From: Chiayiivirga sp.
GTDB lineage: Bacteria; Pseudomonadota; Gammaproteobacteria; Xanthomonadales; Xanthomonadaceae
Assembly: GCA_022647565.1 (NCBI GenBank)
Contig: JALCLA010000001.1
Location: 930,001-994,000, forward strand
DNA length: 64,000 nucleotides
Direction of reading: 5' to 3'
Shown: in pieces, positions 61,090 to 64,000 of the stretch
Numbering within the stretch: the stretch's first letter is position 1
How the letters are laid out: the number at the start of each line of letters is the position of its first letter
Position numbers and translations under genes: made by a program
Notes under the pieces: generated by a model
Seen by the model: the letters and a program-made list of their open reading frames with translations, nothing else
What the model was told of the DNA's origin: nothing
The model's database searches: none

Positions 61090-62067
61090 TCAGGCTGCGG
61101 CGGCGCGTGCGTCCAGGCTGGCCAGCCACTCGTCGTCGCTGCCTTCGTTGATGCCTTCGAACAGGAAGGTGGAAAGATAGCGTTCGCCGGTGTCCGGCAA
61201 CACGGCAAGCAGCACCGACCCGGGCGCGGCGGCTTCTGCGATGCGCAGCGCTGCTGCCACGGTGGCGCCGGCGGACAGGCCCACGAACACGCCTTCTTCT
61301 GCGGCCAGCCGGCGCGCCGTGTCACGCGCCAGGTTTTCGTCGATCGGCAGCACCTGGTCCGCGACGGTGCGACTCAGCACCTCCGGCAGGAAGTCCGGCG
61401 TCCAGCCCTGGATCTTGTGCGGCTTCCATTCGTTGCCCGAGAGCAGCGCCGCGCCGGCGGGTTCGCTCGCGATGATCTTCACTTCGGGGCGAGCCACGCG
61501 CAGCACCTCTCCCACTCCGGTGAGCGTGCCGCCGGTGCCCCAGCCGCTGACGAAGTAGTCGAGCCGCTTGCCGGCGAAGTCGCGCAGGATTTCAGGCGCC
61601 GTGGTGCTGCGATGCCAGGCGGGGTTCGCGGGATTCTCGAACTGGCGCGCGAGGAACCACCCATGTTTCTCCGCCAGTTCCTTCGCTTTGCGTACCATGC
61701 CCGTGCCTCGCTCGGCGGCAGGCGTGAGGATCACCTTCGCGCCATAGGCACGCATCAGCTTGCGCCGCTCGATCGAGAAGGTTTCGGTCATCACCGCCAC
61801 GAAGGGGTAGCCGCGCGCCGCCGCCACCATGGCGAGTGCGATGCCGGTGTTGCCGGACGTGGCCTCGACGATGGTCTGGCCGGGTTTCAGCAAGCCGTTC
61901 TGCTCGGCATCAAGCACGATCGCGAGCGCAAGCCGATCCTTGACCGAGCCGCCGGGATTGAAGGCTTCCACTTTCGCGTACAGCGTCACGTGCGCCGGGG
62001 CGATGCGATGCAGCTTGACGATGGGGGTGGAACCGATGGTGTCGAGGATGCTGTCGTGGATGGCCAT
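61090..62067 (-). CDS. cysK: Cysteine synthase (O-acetylserine sulfhydrylase)
   Basis: 325 residues from MAIHDSILDTIGSTPIVKLHRI (62067). The PLP lysine is in 'FNPGGSVKDRLALAIV', the substrate loop is 'VEATSGNTGIALAMVAAARGY' and the phosphate-binding loop is 'GWGTGGTLTGVGEVL'. It makes cysteine from O-acetylserine and sulfide. The C-terminus is longer than usual by an acidic/alanine tail. It follows cysG by 29 bp on the same strand, so the two form a sulfur-assimilation operon next to a CysB-like regulator. Confidence 0.94.
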   Translation of the reverse strand: MAIHDSILDTIGSTPIVKLHRIAPAHVTLYAKVEAFNPGGSVKDRLALAIVLDAEQNGLLKPGQTIVEATSGNTGIALAMVAAARGYPFVAVMTETFSIERRKLMRAYGAKVILTPAAERGTGMVRKAKELAEKHGWFLARQFENPANPAWHRSTTAPEILRDFAGKRLDYFVSGWGTGGTLTGVGEVLRVARPEVKIIASEPAGAALLSGNEWKPHKIQGWTPDFLPEVLSRTVADQVLPIDENLARDTARRLAAEEGVFVGLSAGATVAAALRIAEAAAPGSVLLAVLPDTGERYLSTFLFEGINEGSDDEWLASLDARAAAA

Positions 62068-62096
62068 GTGATGCTCCGTGCGGGGAGGAAGCGGGT

Positions 62097-63617
62097 TCAG
62101 GCGGCGTCGGCCAGCGCGCCGCGTTCGGGCGCGATGCCGGGTTGGGGCGATCCGTGCCCGCAGATATCGGATTCGAAGCTGCAGGGTCCTGTTGGCGCGG
62201 AAGTGAGCGGAGGCGACCCGTACCACTGCAGAGTGTTGGCCAGCGCTGCCACCTCACCCAGGATGAGCAGGGCCGGCGATCGCACGCAATGCGCGCGCGC
62301 ACGCTCGGGCAGATCGACCAGGGTGCCGGTGACGACGCGCTGCTCGCGGCGCGTGCCGTTCTCGACCAGCGCGAACGGCGTGGCCGGATTGCGCCCGTGC
62401 GCGATCAGTTCACGCCGCAGTTCGTCGAGTCCGGCCACGCCCATGTAGATGGCCAGCGTCTGGCGGTCCGTCGCCAGCGCTGACCAGTCCGGGGAGTTTT
62501 TTTCGTCCTTGCCCGGCTGATGGGAGCCGGTCGCGGTGATGAAGCGCACCGACTGTGCATGTTCGCGGTGCGTGAGCGGTACGCCGGCATAGGCGGCGCA
62601 GGCCAGAGCAGCCGTGATGCCGGGTACGACTTCATAGGGGATGCCGGCGGCACGCAGCACTTCCAGTTCTTCGCCACCGCGCCCGAAGATGAAGGGATCG
62701 CCGCCCTTGAGCCGCACCACGCTGCGGCCGGCACGGGCGTGTTCCAGCATCAGGGCATGGATTCGGGCCTGCGTGGCGTGATGGTCACCGCCCACCTGCT
62801 TGCCGACTTCGATGCGCTCGGCATCGCGCCGGGCGAGACGCAGGACCGCGGGCGACACCAGGCGGTCGTGCAGGATCACATCGGCCTCGTTCAGCAGGCG
62901 AAGCGCACGCAAGGTGAGCAGGCCCGCATCGCCGGGGCCGGCACCGACCAAGGCGACGCGACCTCGTGGCCTGGCTTCGGCGGCGACCAGTTCGGTGACG
63001 AGGGCGCGGCGTGCGGCGCGCGGGTCGCCGGCTCGCAGTGCGGCTGGTACCGTGCCGGTGAGGATGCGCGAGAAGAAGCCACGCCGCGCCGCGAGATCGG
63101 GCAGGCGGCGCTTGATCCGGCCACGCCATGCGGCCAGCAGTTCGGTCAGGGCACCGAGCGACTCGTCCAGTTCGGTTTCCAGCTTCTCGCGCAGGGCGCG
63201 CGCCAGCATCGGCGCGGCACCGGCGCTGGAGATTGCAATCTGCAAGGCACCGCGGCGCACCACGGCAGGCAGCTGCGCGCTGCTGAGTTCGGCATCGTCC
63301 ACCACGTTGGCGAACAGCCTGCGTTCGGCGGCGGCCGCCGCCACCGCGCGATTCACCGCGACGGCATCGGTGGCGGCCACCACGAACCAGGCCGAATCCA
63401 GCCAGGCCGGCTCGAACTCGCCCACGACGTGCTCGATGCCACCGGCGGCAGCGAGCTGCGCGAGCTGCGATTCAAGTTGCGGCGCGCCCACGCGCACCAC
63501 GGCCCCGGACTCGATCAGGGCTTCCACCTTGCGCCGCGCCACGGCGCCACCGCCCACCACCAGGACAGCGCGGCCTTGCAGATCGGCGTAGAGCGGGAAC
63601 AGCGGCGTCGGGTGCAT
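62097..63617 (-). CDS. cysG: Siroheme synthase (multifunctional CysG)
   Basis: 506 residues from [24 protein letters not shown]. The N-terminal dehydrogenase/ferrochelatase half has the NAD motif '[21 protein letters not shown]' and '[44 protein letters not shown]'. The C-terminal uroporphyrinogen III methyltransferase half has '[39 protein letters not shown]' and '[39 protein letters not shown]'. It makes siroheme for sulfite and nitrite reductases. The last ~35 residues are an added tail rich in Cys/Pro/Gly. It is divergent from the CysB-like gene. Confidence 0.94.
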   Translation of the reverse strand: MHPTPLFPLYADLQGRAVLVVGGGAVARRKVEALIESGAVVRVGAPQLESQLAQLAAAGGIEHVVGEFEPAWLDSAWFVVAATDAVAVNRAVAAAAAERRLFANVVDDAELSSAQLPAVVRRGALQIAISSAGAAPMLARALREKLETELDESLGALTELLAAWRGRIKRRLPDLAARRGFFSRILTGTVPAALRAGDPRAARRALVTELVAAEARPRGRVALVGAGPGDAGLLTLRALRLLNEADVILHDRLVSPAVLRLARRDAERIEVGKQVGGDHHATQARIHALMLEHARAGRSVVRLKGGDPFIFGRGGEELEVLRAAGIPYEVVPGITAALACAAYAGVPLTHREHAQSVRFITATGSHQPGKDEKNSPDWSALATDRQTLAIYMGVAGLDELRRELIAHGRNPATPFALVENGTRREQRVVTGTLVDLPERARAHCVRSPALLILGEVAALANTLQWYGSPPLTSAPTGPCSFESDICGHGSPQPGIAPERGALADAA

Positions 63618-63764
63618 GGGAGGCAGGCGGCGGAGGGTGAGGCGATGCTCCCGCGCACGCGATCGGGCCGGAAATGGCACGGTCGACCGTGTACATTCCA
63701 TCTGGTTATCAGGCGGTGCCCGATGCGCGGCGCCAGCGTCATTGCCTTGCCGCACAATTCGACC

Positions 63765-64000
63765 ATGACCCTGACCCAGCTCCGCTACTTCGTCGCCATC
63801 GCCGATGCCGGCCTCAACATCACGCTGGCGGCCGAACGCGTGCATGCCACCCAGCCTGGCCTGTCCAAGCAGCTCAAGCAACTCGAGGATGAATTGGGCT
63901 TCCTCCTGTTTTCGCGCAAGGGCCGTTCGCTGGAGACGATCACGCCGGGCGGGGTGCAGATCCTCGAGCATGCGCGGCGCATCCTGGCCGAAGCCGGCAA
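63765..64000 (+). CDS. LysR-family regulator, CysB-like, partial
   Basis: The first 78 residues are in the window: [63 protein letters not shown]. This is the LysR winged helix-turn-helix; '[40 protein letters not shown]' is close to CysB/Cbl, activators of sulfur assimilation that sense N-acetylserine. Being divergent from cysG-cysK (148 bp apart), it probably controls them. The effector domain lies outside the window. Confidence 0.85.
   Translation, partial: MTLTQLRYFVAIADAGLNITLAAERVHATQPGLSKQLKQLEDELGFLLFSRKGRSLETITPGGVQILEHARRILAEAG

Noticed and set aside
1..64000. rRNA, tRNA or a replication origin
   Set aside because: I saw no rRNA-like stretch, no convincing cloverleaf with a CCA-adjacent acceptor stem and no DnaA-box cluster. 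I cannot run a covariance search, so a missed tRNA is possible.

Overview
The window looks like a chromosomal segment of a high-GC gammaproteobacterium of the Lysobacterales (Xanthomonadales), near Dokdonella, Rhodanobacter or Lysobacter. The basis is protein character and gene order: an ilvD-ilvC-ilvB-ilvM-leuA-ilvE-leuC-leuD-leuB-ilvA branched-chain amino-acid supercluster, a gap/pgk/pyk/class I aldolase group with tkt, and secreted proteins ending in a 'VFxxGF(E/D)' tail. This is inference from sequence alone; there is no rRNA or tRNA in the window.

Layout. 0-3.7 kb: end of a Bat (aerotolerance-type VWA) operon. 3.8-12 kb: a secreted PD40 beta-propeller protein, a frame-broken amino-acid permease, and a chimeric locus where a dicarboxylate symporter runs into a secreted metzincin protease. 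12-14.7 kb: VapBC overlapping a frameshifted transketolase. 14.7-18 kb: OmpW and a BlaI/M56-TonB signalling pair. 18-21.4 kb: a reduced-sulfur module (TauE, two half-size YeeE proteins, ETHE1-like persulfide dioxygenase, BigR-like ArsR repressor, DUF442 protein). 21.4-36.3 kb: S1/P1 nuclease, then the branched-chain amino-acid cluster, all on the minus strand, headed by a leader peptide and attenuator and punctuated by REP-like dyads.

36.4-47.7 kb: gapA, followed with zero spacing by a CRISPR array of nine identical 36-bp repeats on the plus strand. The array is split inside spacer 6 by a 4,151-bp IS1-family element with 8-bp target duplication. That element carries an XRE/ImmA metalloprotease, an unknown partner, a ClpP/SppA-like serine protease and small ORFs. 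Beyond the array, on the minus strand, is a type II-C operon cas9 - zeta-type toxin/kinase - small antitoxin-like ORF - cas1 - cas2. A plus-strand tracrRNA with recognisable promoter, anti-repeat and terminator lies upstream of cas9. The toxin-like pair inside the adaptation/effector operon and the fusion of the array to the gapA stop codon are the most unusual features.

47.7-54.5 kb: a membrane protein, two CAP/SCP-domain secreted paralogues, a sensor diguanylate cyclase and an alpha/beta hydrolase. 54.6-59.7 kb: glycolysis resumes (pgk, HAD phosphatase, pyk, class I aldolase), so the CRISPR-Cas block and its flank interrupt a gap-pgk-pyk-fba group. 59.7-64 kb: a membrane protein, a macro-domain protein, cysK, cysG and the start of a CysB-like regulator.

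Five loci carry single-base frame breaks (permease twice, symporter, tkt, and a small ORF in the IS1 element). Several lie in housekeeping genes, so residual sequencing error is a serious possibility for these.
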